Shown piece after piece: positions 9,301 to 16,561 of a stretch of 64,000 nt of DNA; position 1 is the stretch's first letter; each line of letters begins with the position of its first letter. Origin of the DNA: Amycolatopsis sp. WAC 01376 (GTDB lineage: Bacteria > Actinomycetota > Actinomycetes > Mycobacteriales > Pseudonocardiaceae). Under the pieces are notes generated by a model. It was not told the DNA's origin. It did not search any database and worked only from the letters and a program-made list of their open reading frames with translations. A program made the translations under genes and the position numbers. The stretch is from positions 372,001-436,000 of the forward strand of contig NZ_QHKL01000001.1 of NCBI RefSeq assembly GCF_003947415.1. Direction: 5' to 3'.

Positions 9301-10880
9301 GCCGTCCCCCTCTCGCCGCGCCGGTCTGACAGGTGGATGACCGAGGCACCGCCGTTGGTGACGTAGTGCTCCAGGTGCTTGATCGTCTGGTCGGGGACCC
9401 AACCGGCCCGGACGCGCAGGGGTTCGCGGATGCCTTCGCCCCAGACGTAGCCGACACCGGCCGCCGACTCCGGGATCCGGTTCGCCCAGGCCCCACGCTC
9501 GTAGGCACCGTCCCCGAGGACCATCGGAACCTGACTCTTCGCGGTCACCCGCAGGCAGATACGGCGGGTGAACAGCTCCCGTACCGGGACGGTTTCCTTG
9601 GTCGGCTCCTGGACATAGCCCCGGACCGCGAACCCGAGCGCCCGCCCCTGGGTGGTCAGGATCGCGACCCGTTCCACGATCGCGTCACGGGTCTTGCGGT
9701 CGGTGTAGCGCGTCAGAGCGCCGATCTCGTCGAACTCCAGCAGCTCCACCGGATACTCGGCCGAGACCGGGACCTGACGGGTGTGTCCGGCGAAGACGCG
9801 CTTACGGTTCTCCAACTCCTCGATCAGCGCGTCGAGGACTTCCAGGGCTTCCTTGCCGGACACGCCGTAGCGGGCGAAGATCCCGCGACCGTAAGCGAGT
9901 TCGACCGCCTTCGGGTCGATCCCGGACACACGGACGAGACCGGCGCGAATCGGTGCCGCAGCCGACACCAGCGGAGCCCACAGGACCGAGCCCTTCCCCG
10001 ACCCCGACGCACCAGCTACGAGCGTGTGCGCGCCACCACCGACCAGAGGCAGTGTCCACGGCGTGCCGTACTCCGTCGACCCCGCATAGACGGCTCGCAG
10101 ATCCACCCCCGAGCCGTCCACGGACACCATCTCCGGAACCGGCAGGCACGTCACCGCCGCGTCGAGCAGATCCCGCCGCATGAAGTCGATGGACACCACA
10201 TCCGGCTCAAGCTCCCGCACCTGACACCGCGCTACCTTGCGCGCCACCGCCAGCTCCCGCGCGACCTCATCGAAGTCTTCCGGCTTCTGCCCAGGAACCA
10301 GCCGGACCCGGACCTCATCCCACGACGGGCCGGAGCGGACCGACAGCAGTTTCGGCACCGCCACACCGGGCGCCTGACGCGCCTTCGCGACCGCCTCACG
10401 CCGACGACGCCGAGAAACCAGATTCACTGTCACATCAACGGGAATCACGTCATCCCGGACAGTCAGCCCGCAGGCGTGCAGCCAACCGGCCAGCTTCCGC
10501 CCGTAGAGCGCCCAGCGCAGCCACCACGCCCGCAGCCACCGCCCGCACCACAGGTCATAGCCGACAGCGTCCCAGCGCCACCACACCAGCAGCACCGCCG
10601 CCAGCACGCCGACCGTGACAACAAGGGACACCCAGCCCAACACCGTGCACCAGGCCCACAACGCCAGCAGCGCCAGGCAGGTACGCCAGTGCCCGACGAG
10701 TTGCCGAACAACCCAGCCGACCGCCCGCAGCAGGCCCCACAGCGCCACACCGAGCACCGCCAACGCGGCCAACGCCTCGAACACACTGGCCAGCACACGG
10801 CCGACCTTCGCCAGCACCCACAACACCACCGCCAGGCCGCCACCGACCGCAAGGGTGGCCATGATCTCCTGCGTGTTCAT
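9297..10880 (-). CDS. traSA: TraSA-type FtsK/SpoIIIE DNA translocase for conjugation
   Basis: A 527-residue motor that moves double-stranded DNA between mycelial cells, the single essential transfer protein of AICEs. Two or three membrane segments lie in residues 10-105. The ATPase has Walker A GASGSGKGS (290-298) and a Walker B-like LLEFDEIGAL. The ATG at 10880 overlaps the stop of the upstream 59-codon gene, and its own stop overlaps repSA. Confidence 0.92.
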   Translation of the reverse strand: MNTQEIMATLAVGGGLAVVLWVLAKVGRVLASVFEALAALAVLGVALWGLLRAVGWVVRQLVGHWRTCLALLALWAWCTVLGWVSLVVTVGVLAAVLLVWWRWDAVGYDLWCGRWLRAWWLRWALYGRKLAGWLHACGLTVRDDVIPVDVTVNLVSRRRRREAVAKARQAPGVAVPKLLSVRSGPSWDEVRVRLVPGQKPEDFDEVARELAVARKVARCQVRELEPDVVSIDFMRRDLLDAAVTCLPVPEMVSVDGSGVDLRAVYAGSTEYGTPWTLPLVGGGAHTLVAGASGSGKGSVLWAPLVSAAAPIRAGLVRVSGIDPKAVELAYGRGIFARYGVSGKEALEVLDALIEELENRKRVFAGHTRQVPVSAEYPVELLEFDEIGALTRYTDRKTRDAIVERVAILTTQGRALGFAVRGYVQEPTKETVPVRELFTRRICLRVTAKSQVPMVLGDGAYERGAWANRIPESAAGVGYVWGEGIREPLRVRAGWVPDQTIKHLEHYVTNGGASVIHLSDRRGERGTA

Positions 10881-11056
10881 CGCAGACCACCCCGCAGACC
10901 AGCAGCGGAAACCACGATCGGCAGCGGCAACATCCCCAGACACGGGGAGCACTTCTCCTCACCCGGCAGCAGCCGAGCAAACCGCTTGCATTCCGGACAG
11001 CGCGTTCGGGTGACCCCCGTTGACTCGCACTGTGTGCCGTCATTTATCTTCGTCAT
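10877..11056 (-). CDS. 59-aa putative zinc-ribbon protein coupled to traSA
   Basis: A short frame read directly from the sequence: ATG at 11056, stop at 10877, overlapping the traSA start as ATGA. The product has two Cys pairs, CPEC and CSPC, about 13 residues apart, preceded by another Cys, as in treble-clef or zinc-ribbon folds; the C-terminus is hydrophobic (LPLPIVVSAAGL). GGAG lies about eight bases before the ATG. Its position at the head of the tra-rep-xis-int operon suggests a role in transfer or a regulatory leader gene. No family is recognised. Confidence 0.7.
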   Translation of the reverse strand: MTKINDGTQCESTGVTRTRCPECKRFARLLPGEEKCSPCLGMLPLPIVVSAAGLRGGLR

Positions 11057-11213
11057 TGTTCACTGCTCCAGTGGACAGGCGCAGAACCGGAACAGGTTGG
11101 TAGCCAAGGGCCGGTTCTGCGTTTTAAGGGACACTTTTAGCCACGTGGAGACGTGTTTGTATGCCACACGTCCCCACGTGCGAAATTTCGATATTCAGTT
11201 CTTGCCTATCGGG

Positions 11214-11468
11214 TCAGTCCTGTGACCGCGCACGCTCCTTACGTTCGAACTCGCGAAGCGCGACCAACCACACGTGCTCCCGTGTGATCTCCAGGCCATC
11301 CGCCAGGCGGACCGCTGTAGTCACCGTGGTCAACGACCGTTCGCCCCGCTCCAGTTGGCCGAGGTGCCGAGGGCTGATGCCGGATCGCGCGGCCAGTTGA
11401 GCTTGGGTCAGCCGCCGAAACCGACGTGCCCGCCGCAACCATTGCGCCGCCGTCTTGCCGTCCAGCAT
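11214..11468 (-). CDS. XRE-family helix-turn-helix regulator
   Basis: An 84-residue single-domain repressor-like protein. The helix-turn-helix lies at about residues 20-45 (LTQAQLAARSGISPRHLGQLE) followed by the typical RGERSLTTVTTAVRLADGL, then a short C-terminal tail. It sits between the pra-side regulators and the tra-rep-xis-int operon, a place where pSAM2-type elements carry transfer repressors, so a KorSA-like role is plausible but inferred. The ATG at 11468 is the only reasonable start in frame, although its ribosome site is weak. Confidence 0.85.
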   Translation of the reverse strand: MLDGKTAAQWLRRARRFRRLTQAQLAARSGISPRHLGQLERGERSLTTVTTAVRLADGLEITREHVWLVALREFERKERARSQD

Positions 11469-11505
11469 CGAGCCATCGCCGTTGCCTCCCCATTCCTGCG
11501 TGCTT

Positions 11506-11760
11506 CTACTTGGCATCCGATTTCTCCGCCTGAATCCTCGCGGCCAGTTCTTCCGCCTTGCCGTCCTCGTGCGCGACCCAGTACCGGATCTCGTGGTGAT
11601 GAAAGCGGTCCACATCGGACACCGCGCGATACATTTTGGCGTTGGCCTGCCGCCATTTCAGCCACGTCGACAGGCTTGCCCCTGGCAGCGGACGAGTCGA
11701 TGCCGCGACGTCGTGCGCATCCTTGAGTGTTTGCGGCTCATTCCTGCCCGGAGTCGTCAT
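11506..11760 (-). CDS. Small AICE-associated protein, AMED_5909-like
   Basis: An 84-residue soluble protein: TLKDAHDVAASTRPLPGASL, then LSTWLKWRQANAKMYRAVSDVDRFHHHEIRYW and a charged tail. The pattern (a Trp-Leu helix followed by VDRxHHHEx) recalls the short AMED_5909 proteins common in Pseudonocardiaceae mobile elements; I make that assignment from memory. An alternative GTG start lies one codon upstream. The start region overlaps the end of the preceding gene. Function unknown. Confidence 0.7.
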   Translation of the reverse strand: MTTPGRNEPQTLKDAHDVAASTRPLPGASLSTWLKWRQANAKMYRAVSDVDRFHHHEIRYWVAHEDGKAEELAARIQAEKSDAK

Positions 11761-12007
11761 CACAAGCCCCGGTCCGTGCGCGGCTTTCGAGCAGTGCCGC
11801 CAGTTCGTCCGCGCAATCGCGGAGTCGGCGAAGGAAGACGGCCCGGCTCAGCCAGTCGCCCCGATGTTCGGGAGGACGGATCGTCAGCGATCCCGCTGTG
11901 CCCGACAGCACCAGCGCCGGGGGCGACCCCGGACCCGAACCAGTTTCCTCCACCGTCACCTCGTCCCACGGGCTGATCACCCACGTTGGGGCGAACCCCT
12001 CCCGCAT
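11738..12007 (-). CDS. Small hypothetical protein of the element
   Basis: An 89-residue protein starting at an ATG (12007) behind a near-perfect AGGAGGTGA site, strong evidence for this start. The sequence (GFAPTWVISPWDEVTVEE, LVLSGTAGSLTIRPPEHRGDW, LRDCADELAALLES) looks like a small mixed alpha/beta protein. It overlaps the following gene by about 23 bp and lies inside a longer open frame of the preceding gene. No family recognised. Confidence 0.7.
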   Translation of the reverse strand: MREGFAPTWVISPWDEVTVEETGSGPGSPPALVLSGTAGSLTIRPPEHRGDWLSRAVFLRRLRDCADELAALLESRARTGACDDDSGQE

Positions 12008-12272
12008 ACTCGTCACCTCCTGCCTTGCGTTCCCACTGCCGTGCCTGGTCCTCGAAGGCTTGCGCGGCGGACCCCACGGCGGCGACCACCCACCACGGCA
12101 GGTCGGGATCACTGCCCAGCGCTCGCCATGCTTGAGCAACCAACCGCGACGCCGCCGCCATCTCTCGCGCAACATCCGGATTCGCGCCCCGCGACCGTGC
12201 ATCCACGTCCGCCGCGTCCCGATAAACGCGATACGCCGACTCCCACGCGGACACCTGCTTTTTCGACGTCAC
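11760..12272 (-). CDS. Hypothetical protein, helical N-terminus; C-terminal end doubtful
   Basis: The frame encodes 170 residues. Only the first 90 or so look like a real protein: helical segments SAWESAYRVYRDAADVD, DVAREMAAASRLVAQAWRAL and PWWVVAAVGSAAQAFEDQA. Past about residue 92 the composition turns into Gly/Pro/Arg-rich shadow sequence, opposite the well-supported 89-aa gene in another frame. Either the stop has been lost by a frameshift or the genes overlap by about 248 bp. It follows the pra-like gene by 30 bp. Confidence 0.5.
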   Translation of the reverse strand: MTSKKQVSAWESAYRVYRDAADVDARSRGANPDVAREMAAASRLVAQAWRALGSDPDLPWWVVAAVGSAAQAFEDQARQWERKAGGDEYAGGVRPNVGDQPVGRGDGGGNWFGSGVAPGAGAVGHSGIADDPSSRTSGRLAEPGRLPSPTPRLRGRTGGTARKPRTDRGL

Positions 12273-12302
12273 GACACCACTTCCCTCTAGAAGTCAGTGC
12301 CG

Positions 12303-12761
12303 TCACGCGGCCTTGGCCGAGGACTCACCCGCCGTCGACCGGGAAGCCTTTCCGCCCGCGCCACTTCCCGCCGCCTTGAATCCGGTAGCGCGGAACACGT
12401 AGGACAAGTACTTGTACTCACCTTGCCCGGCCACCTTGGGCTCTGCGGTCAGCCCGTCCAGCTCCACCGGGCGCATTCCCGGCATCACCTCAGCCGTCGT
12501 CGGCACCGGCTGAACATCGGCCAGCAGCGTGATCTCGAACGAAGCCCGCTTTGCCTTCGTCTCACCAGGGTCGGTCGCCATGAACTTCCACTGCCGCTTC
12601 CCGGTCACCTCGTCCACCCGCTGCCTCGTCGGCCGCCCCTGTGCCCTCTCCTCACGCGACTGGTATTCGTTGTCCGGCGACACTTCGCCCACCATCACAA
12701 GACCCTGCGGAAATGCGTCATCGTGGTCAACGCTGAATCGGATGCCCTTTTCGATCGCCAT
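12303..12761 (-). CDS. pra: Pra-like plasmid replication, integration and excision activator
   Basis: A 152-residue protein resembling those annotated as plasmid replication, integration and excision activator in AICEs. Features are the start MAIEKGIRFSV, FPQGLVMVGEV, a central QRVDEVTGKRQWKF, LLADVQPVP, MRPVELDGLTAEP and the near-terminal LSYVFRATGF. In pSAM2, Pra switches on excision and replication and is itself repressed by KorSA. The ATG at 12761 follows GGAAGG by 11 bases. It is divergent from the DUF5919-HTH gene across a region of repeated GTCTCG motifs. The family assignment is from memory of sequence pattern. Confidence 0.75.
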   Translation of the reverse strand: MAIEKGIRFSVDHDDAFPQGLVMVGEVSPDNEYQSREERAQGRPTRQRVDEVTGKRQWKFMATDPGETKAKRASFEITLLADVQPVPTTAEVMPGMRPVELDGLTAEPKVAGQGEYKYLSYVFRATGFKAAGSGAGGKASRSTAGESSAKAA

Positions 12762-12847
12762 GTCGTGGTGAACCTTCCCGCTTGTCGGATACGCCTTTAC
12801 CGGCGTACCTACAACAATCGGCCAAATGAGTGTCCCGTCACGACACC

Positions 12848-12907
12848 GTCTCGGTCTCGCCTCACAGCGTCTCGTACTCACCTTGTCTCGTCTTGTCTCG
12901 TCTCTCG
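12848..12907. promoter_or_regulatory. Cluster of GTCTCG repeats in the pra / DUF5919-HTH divergent region
   Basis: Exact GTCTCG occurs at 12848, 12854, 12869, 12885 and 12895, with a sixth near-copy at 12900. The last pair is embedded in TTGTCTCGTC units spaced 10 bp apart, one helical turn. The cluster lies between two divergent regulatory genes and ends 15 bp before the ATG at 12923. A TAGCTT -10-like box just before that ATG suggests a leaderless transcript. It is a candidate operator array for an element-encoded HTH protein. Confidence 0.5.
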
Positions 12908-12922
12908 TGCTAGCTTGGTCTC

Positions 12923-13807
12923 ATGAGCCCCTACACCGCAGCTCAGGAAGCCCGGCCGATCGTCCTCAAAGTCCTACTCAGAGGACGACATTTGCAGAGC
13001 TACCGGGCGTTCTGCCGCGAGTACGACAAGGTGGCCGAGAAGGTCGACAAGAGCCTGAGGGGCAGCTTTCCCAGCAAAGCCCAGTTCTACCGATGGCTAT
13101 CCGGCGAACTCGTCGGCCTGCCCTACGCCGACCACTGCCGAATCCTTGAAGCAATGCTGCCCGGCTGGCAAGCCGAACAACTCTTCGAGTTTCACGACGG
13201 TGGAATCGAGTTCGTCCCCGAACCAACTGCGTCGCCGACGAGCCAAGCCGTTAATCCGCCAAGCTCCGCGATGGAACCGCGCAGCAACCCGGAAGTCGTT
13301 GAAGTCTTCTCGCACCGGAGCGCGATCCCTGCCGACCTGTGGACTCGGCTGATGGACGACAGCGAGGAACGCATCGATATTCTTTGCCTGGCCGCGCTGT
13401 TCCTCGTTGAACGACCTACGTTTGCAAAGCAGATCAAGCAGAAAGCCAGTGATGGGGCCAAAATTCGGCTTCTCTTCGGCGATCCCGACGCGGACGAGGC
13501 CACCAAGCGCAGCGAAGAAGAACGGCTCGACGCACGCACTGTTTCCGCTCGCATCCGCAACGCACTAGCGTTCCTACGCCCGCTTGATGGCGTACCCGGC
13601 GTAGAGGTGCGGCTGCACACCACGACGCTGTACAACTCGGTGTTCCGGTTCGACGACGAGATGGTCATCAACACCCACGTGTACGGCCTTCCAGGAGCAC
13701 ATGCCCCCGCCCTGCACCTCCGGCAGACGCCGAAGGGCGACATGTTCGAGACGTACATGGAGAGCTTCGAGACCGTCTGGGCTGCCGCCAAGCCGCTGAC
13801 CTGGTAG
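12923..13807 (+). CDS. HTH protein with C-terminal DUF5919 (PLD-like) domain
   Basis: A 294-residue protein. The first 80 residues form a helix-turn-helix-like region (SFPSKAQFYRWLSGELVGLP) typical of AICE-borne XRE relatives. The C-terminal half (about 130-290) matches DUF5919: SAIPADLWTRLMDDSEERIDIL, LFGDPDADE, IRNALAFLRPL, LHTTTLYNSVFRFDDEMVINTHVYG and FETYMESFETVW. DUF5919 resembles a phospholipase D fold, but a canonical HxKxxxxD motif is absent. It probably represses the divergent pra gene or senses a nucleotide signal. Translation appears leaderless. The Nudix gene follows after 10 bp. Confidence 0.85.
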   Translation: MSPYTAAQEARPIVLKVLLRGRHLQSYRAFCREYDKVAEKVDKSLRGSFPSKAQFYRWLSGELVGLPYADHCRILEAMLPGWQAEQLFEFHDGGIEFVPEPTASPTSQAVNPPSSAMEPRSNPEVVEVFSHRSAIPADLWTRLMDDSEERIDILCLAALFLVERPTFAKQIKQKASDGAKIRLLFGDPDADEATKRSEEERLDARTVSARIRNALAFLRPLDGVPGVEVRLHTTTLYNSVFRFDDEMVINTHVYGLPGAHAPALHLRQTPKGDMFETYMESFETVWAAAKPLTW

Positions 13808-13817
13808 GCAAGGAGCT

Positions 13818-14288
13818 ATGGCACGCCGAGACCACTACCACGAACCGAACGCGCCGGAGGCGAACTCACTGCGGGTCGCCGTCAGCGCGTTCATCCTGGA
13901 CGAGGCTGGCCGGCTGCTGATGATCCGGCGCACCGACAACGACCGGTACGCCATCCCCGGCGGCGGCCAGGAGTTCGGCGAGTCGGTGGCACAGGCCGTG
14001 GTCCGCGAGGTCGAGGAAGAGACAGGTCTGACCGTCGAGGTCACCGGCTTCATCGGGATCTTCTCCGACCCCGATTACGTCATCGAGTACGACGACGGCG
14101 AGGTCCGCCAGGAGTTCTCGCTCTGCTTCCGCGCCCGCCCTCTGTCCGGTGAACTGCGCACGAGCAGCGAGAGCAAAGAGGTTCTGTGGGTCGAACCAGC
14201 CAAGCTGGACGACCTCAACATCCACCCCGCCATCCGGCTCAGGATCGTCCGCGGCTTCGAAGGTTCTGACCAGCCGTTCTACACGTAG
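13818..14288 (+). CDS. Nudix hydrolase, possibly the element's Pif-like factor
   Basis: A 156-residue Nudix protein with a complete Nudix box: GGGQEFGESVAQAVVREVEEE followed by TGL, including the REVEEE metal-binding glutamates. It would hydrolyse nucleoside-diphosphate-linked substrates. Known context: pSAM2 Pif, which blocks redundant transfer between donors, carries a Nudix motif, and Nudix genes recur in AICEs. The ATG at 13818 follows AAGGAG closely and lies 10 bp after the DUF5919 gene, forming a two-gene operon. Its end overlaps the convergent HD gene by 10 bp. Confidence 0.88.
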   Translation: MARRDHYHEPNAPEANSLRVAVSAFILDEAGRLLMIRRTDNDRYAIPGGGQEFGESVAQAVVREVEEETGLTVEVTGFIGIFSDPDYVIEYDDGEVRQEFSLCFRARPLSGELRTSSESKEVLWVEPAKLDDLNIHPAIRLRIVRGFEGSDQPFYT

Positions 14289-14872
14289 TTGATGCCAGCC
14301 GCCCGCAACCGAGCTTCCGTCCGTTCGACAGCACCCGCCAGCTCCGGCCGCGCCATCTGGATGAAGGTAGACACGACATCATCCGGCCCGTACCGCTGCT
14401 GAATCTCCTTCGCGCGCTCCTCGAAGGTCACGACTTCGCCGTCCGGTGAGGTGGTCATGTCGGCCCACCACAGAGCGTCCCGCAGCGGCGTCCGCTCGTC
14501 GGCCCAGTCCCCGAGAGCATCGGTCAAGCCCCGCAGCTCTGCCTCTACGTGCGCCGCCGAATGGTGCGCCACCAGCGCGCACATCCGCTCTGGGGCCTCG
14601 ACCTTCCGGAGATAGCGCGCACCATCCAACGCATGTAGCCCGGTGTCGGCCAAGCCCGGCGCGTAACCAATGTCGTGAACGAGACCAGTTGCCACGAGCA
14701 AGTCCGCGTCGCCGGTCGAGAACAGGCGCTCCACTGCCCGCAGCCGCCCGCCGACCCCCTGCACATGATTCCACCGACGAGACAATCGGCCAGCAAGCAA
14801 CGTGGCTCCTAGCTCACTGGCCCATGCCGTCACATCCACCCGGTGACAGTATCCCGCCGGAGGCAGAGGCAT
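14279..14872 (-). CDS. HD-domain phosphohydrolase-like protein
   Basis: A 197-residue protein with an HD motif: histidine of RRWNHVQGV, then LVHDIGYAPGLADTG (His-Asp pair) and the downstream ALVAHHSAAH. This is the arrangement of metal-dependent HD phosphohydrolases acting on nucleotides or phosphate esters. I chose the ATG at 14872 (GGAACGG six bases upstream); an ATG at 14968 would add 32 residues but lacks a ribosome site. It converges on the Nudix gene and is divergent from the AT-rich cargo gene. Nudix plus HD pairs recur in AICEs, but their shared role is not established. Confidence 0.85.
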   Translation of the reverse strand: MPLPPAGYCHRVDVTAWASELGATLLAGRLSRRWNHVQGVGGRLRAVERLFSTGDADLLVATGLVHDIGYAPGLADTGLHALDGARYLRKVEAPERMCALVAHHSAAHVEAELRGLTDALGDWADERTPLRDALWWADMTTSPDGEVVTFEERAKEIQQRYGPDDVVSTFIQMARPELAGAVERTEARLRAAGINYV

Positions 14873-14969
14873 CGTCGGCCGTTCCCCAAGCGAGTAGGTC
14901 CCCGTAACAAACGCAAGCCGTTCACGACCTATGTAAACCAACCTATACCGAACGGGCCTGGGGAGCATA

Positions 14970-15896
14970 GTGGAAGACTCTCAGCGAAGCGCCGATCTAG
15001 AACACAAGATGCAGGCAGTACTTCAGGCGAAAGACAGCATACTTGAAGCCCTCCAGCGCCTCATTTCTACGACAACACCTTTTGTCGATTCCGTTTGCAC
15101 TAACTTCGATCGAGAGCCTGGATTCGACAGAGACATGGTGGAGCGATCAATCATCAGACGCTCATTTGAGTCAATTCAAACTCTAGTTGCCGTCGCACAG
15201 TCACCTCATCCGGCAAATTCAAGAGTCTTCTTGCGTAGCATGATGGAGGATTTAATCTTTGCCAAATGGCTGACCAAGCTAGACGAAAAGATCGCCGACA
15301 AATACCTGCTTCTTAGGATCGCATCAGAGATATCGGAAACAATAGAAGCTCAGGAGAACTTTCTCCCGCAGTTCTACAAGCTCTTCGACGCCGACGAGAA
15401 GAGGGGCGCACACTCAGGCAGGACCACTGGCGACCTGGAAGCACCAAGGGCCGCGTTTCGGGCCTTCTGCAAGGCTCAGGGCCATGGACCATGGGGACCG
15501 TCTGTCAAGAAGATGGCTACAGAGGCAGACTTGCTAGACGAATACGGGTTCTTCTACTTCGCCAGTTCTCGATCAGTACACTCAAGTCTGCACGAAATGG
15601 GCAGAATGATGTGGCACGACTTTGCGTCGAAGACAACCACCATCTCGTCGACACAGCTTGAGCCACTAAACAGGGCTCTGGCGTTAGTTTATGGAACGTG
15701 GATCTATGCAAGCCTTATAGACCACGCCAGAGATCGCTATACCAGTCAAGCGTCGATGATTGACGACGACGAGTTTTCGGTTTGGCTGGCCGTTGCATGC
15801 GCTGGTCCAGCACTAAACGGCAGCCTGCCAGTCCTGCTACATCCGCATGAGCTACGGTGGCCAACCGGGAGCGTCGATGCCAAGTTAGACGGCTAG
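14970..15896 (+). CDS. AT-rich cargo gene, DUF5677-like helical protein
   Basis: A 308-residue soluble, mostly helical protein starting with GTG behind GGGGAG. Features include LISTTTPFVDSVC, then RSFESIQTLVAVAQ, VFLRSMMEDLIFAKWL and a later FASSRSVHSSLHEMG block. The arrangement of an RS..ED helix followed by HxxxH-like residues recalls DUF5677-type proteins, but this is tentative. Codon use is far more AT-rich than all neighbours (for example TTA and AAA codons), indicating recent acquisition from lower-GC DNA. Its place at the outer end of the element fits a defence or fitness cargo gene. Function unknown. Confidence 0.75.
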   Translation: MEDSQRSADLEHKMQAVLQAKDSILEALQRLISTTTPFVDSVCTNFDREPGFDRDMVERSIIRRSFESIQTLVAVAQSPHPANSRVFLRSMMEDLIFAKWLTKLDEKIADKYLLLRIASEISETIEAQENFLPQFYKLFDADEKRGAHSGRTTGDLEAPRAAFRAFCKAQGHGPWGPSVKKMATEADLLDEYGFFYFASSRSVHSSLHEMGRMMWHDFASKTTTISSTQLEPLNRALALVYGTWIYASLIDHARDRYTSQASMIDDDEFSVWLAVACAGPALNGSLPVLLHPHELRWPTGSVDAKLDG

Positions 15897-16439
15897 CGCG
15901 TCCTATCTCGGCCCTATTTAGGTCGTGCAAGCGAGATCACTGCCGAACTTGGCTCTATGGGATCAAGGCGCCGCCGTTGGCGGCGCGCGGGTCACCACCC
16001 GTCCGGCGGGCTACGCCCAGGAGGCGACGCCGGCCTCCCGCTCCGCTCCGGCAGGCGCCGCCGGGCGAGCCCGCCGCAGGGCAGCACCCGCAGCGCGCCG
16101 CCAACGACGACGGAGATCCAGGAGCCACACGGCGAGATCACCCGACCCACCCAGCCGACGCGCAGTGGTCACCAGGTGGTCCCTCGCTTCTCAGCGTCTA
16201 ACACCGGCCCGCCCGCATCAAGGCGGGAAAGCGTGCCTTGACGCGACCGAACCGGCGCTAGAGATGGCAGGGGCGAGGGAAACGGGGCGAACAGGCACGC
16301 GAAGCCCTCAGCAAGCGACAGCCCGGAGGCGTGCAACATACGTGCAATAAGCGGCGGCCAAAGCGGGTCAACCACGGTCAACAGTGGACAGACTCAAGGT
16401 CGACCCTGGACATGAAAAAACCGCCTTGACCTGGATCAA
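15897..16439. other. Non-coding right end of the element
   Basis: About 540 bp without a credible gene. It contains a perfect 8-bp hairpin with a 3-nt loop (15968-15986), further GC-rich inverted repeats to about 16110, and a purine-rich stretch toward the att repeat. A region like this between cargo and attR could hold an origin or a transfer locus, but nothing identifies one. Confidence 0.5.
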
Positions 16440-16446
16440 GGCGGTT
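16415..16446 (-). terminator. Rho-independent terminator of the tRNA-Glu-Asp-Phe operon, element copy
   Basis: On the minus strand a perfect 11-bp stem followed by TTTTTT, about 10 bp after the tRNA-Phe 3' end. It replaces the chromosomal terminator now displaced to attL; the two stems differ by one compensatory pair and one wobble-to-Watson-Crick change. Confidence 0.85.
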
Positions 16447-16500
16447 CTGCGAGCGGTGGCCAGGGCCGGGGTCGAACCGGCGACCTTCCGCTTTTCAGGC
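16440..16500. repeat. attR: 61-bp direct repeat within intact tRNA-Phe
   Basis: Identical to the attL repeat at 5507-5567, offset 10,933 bp. It overlaps the 3' 44 nt of the functional tRNA-Phe, so the element restores the tRNA it uses as its target. Confidence 0.93.
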
Positions 16501-16530
16501 GGACGCTCGTACCAACTGAGCTACCTGGCC
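16457..16530 (-). tRNA. tRNA-Phe (GAA)
   Basis: A 74-nt cloverleaf without encoded CCA. The 7-bp acceptor stem GGCCAGG/CCTGGCC, D-arm, TCCGC anticodon stem with loop CTGAAAA (anticodon GAA) and TTCGACC T-loop are all present. It is the third tRNA in the minus-strand order Glu-Asp-Phe and the integration target of the AICE. Confidence 0.97.
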
Positions 16531-16561
16531 GGGAACGCCGGCAAGGAGCCGAACGATCTTG

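Larger units (their letters stand above)
5507..16500. mobile_element. AICE-type integrative and conjugative element in tRNA-Phe
   Basis: A 10.9-kb insertion bounded by identical 61-bp repeats (5507-5567 and 16440-16500), which include the last 44 nt of tRNA-Phe. Integrase and excisionase genes lie beside the left repeat. Gene content is that of actinomycete integrative and conjugative elements such as pSAM2 and pMEA300: tyrosine integrase, MerR-like Xis, RepSA-type initiator, FtsK-like translocase, a pra-like activator and a Nudix gene. All core genes are on the minus strand; the right arm carries the plus-strand DUF5919-HTH, Nudix and cargo genes. The core genes look intact, so excision as a circle of about 10,933 bp is plausible. 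Confidence 0.93.
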
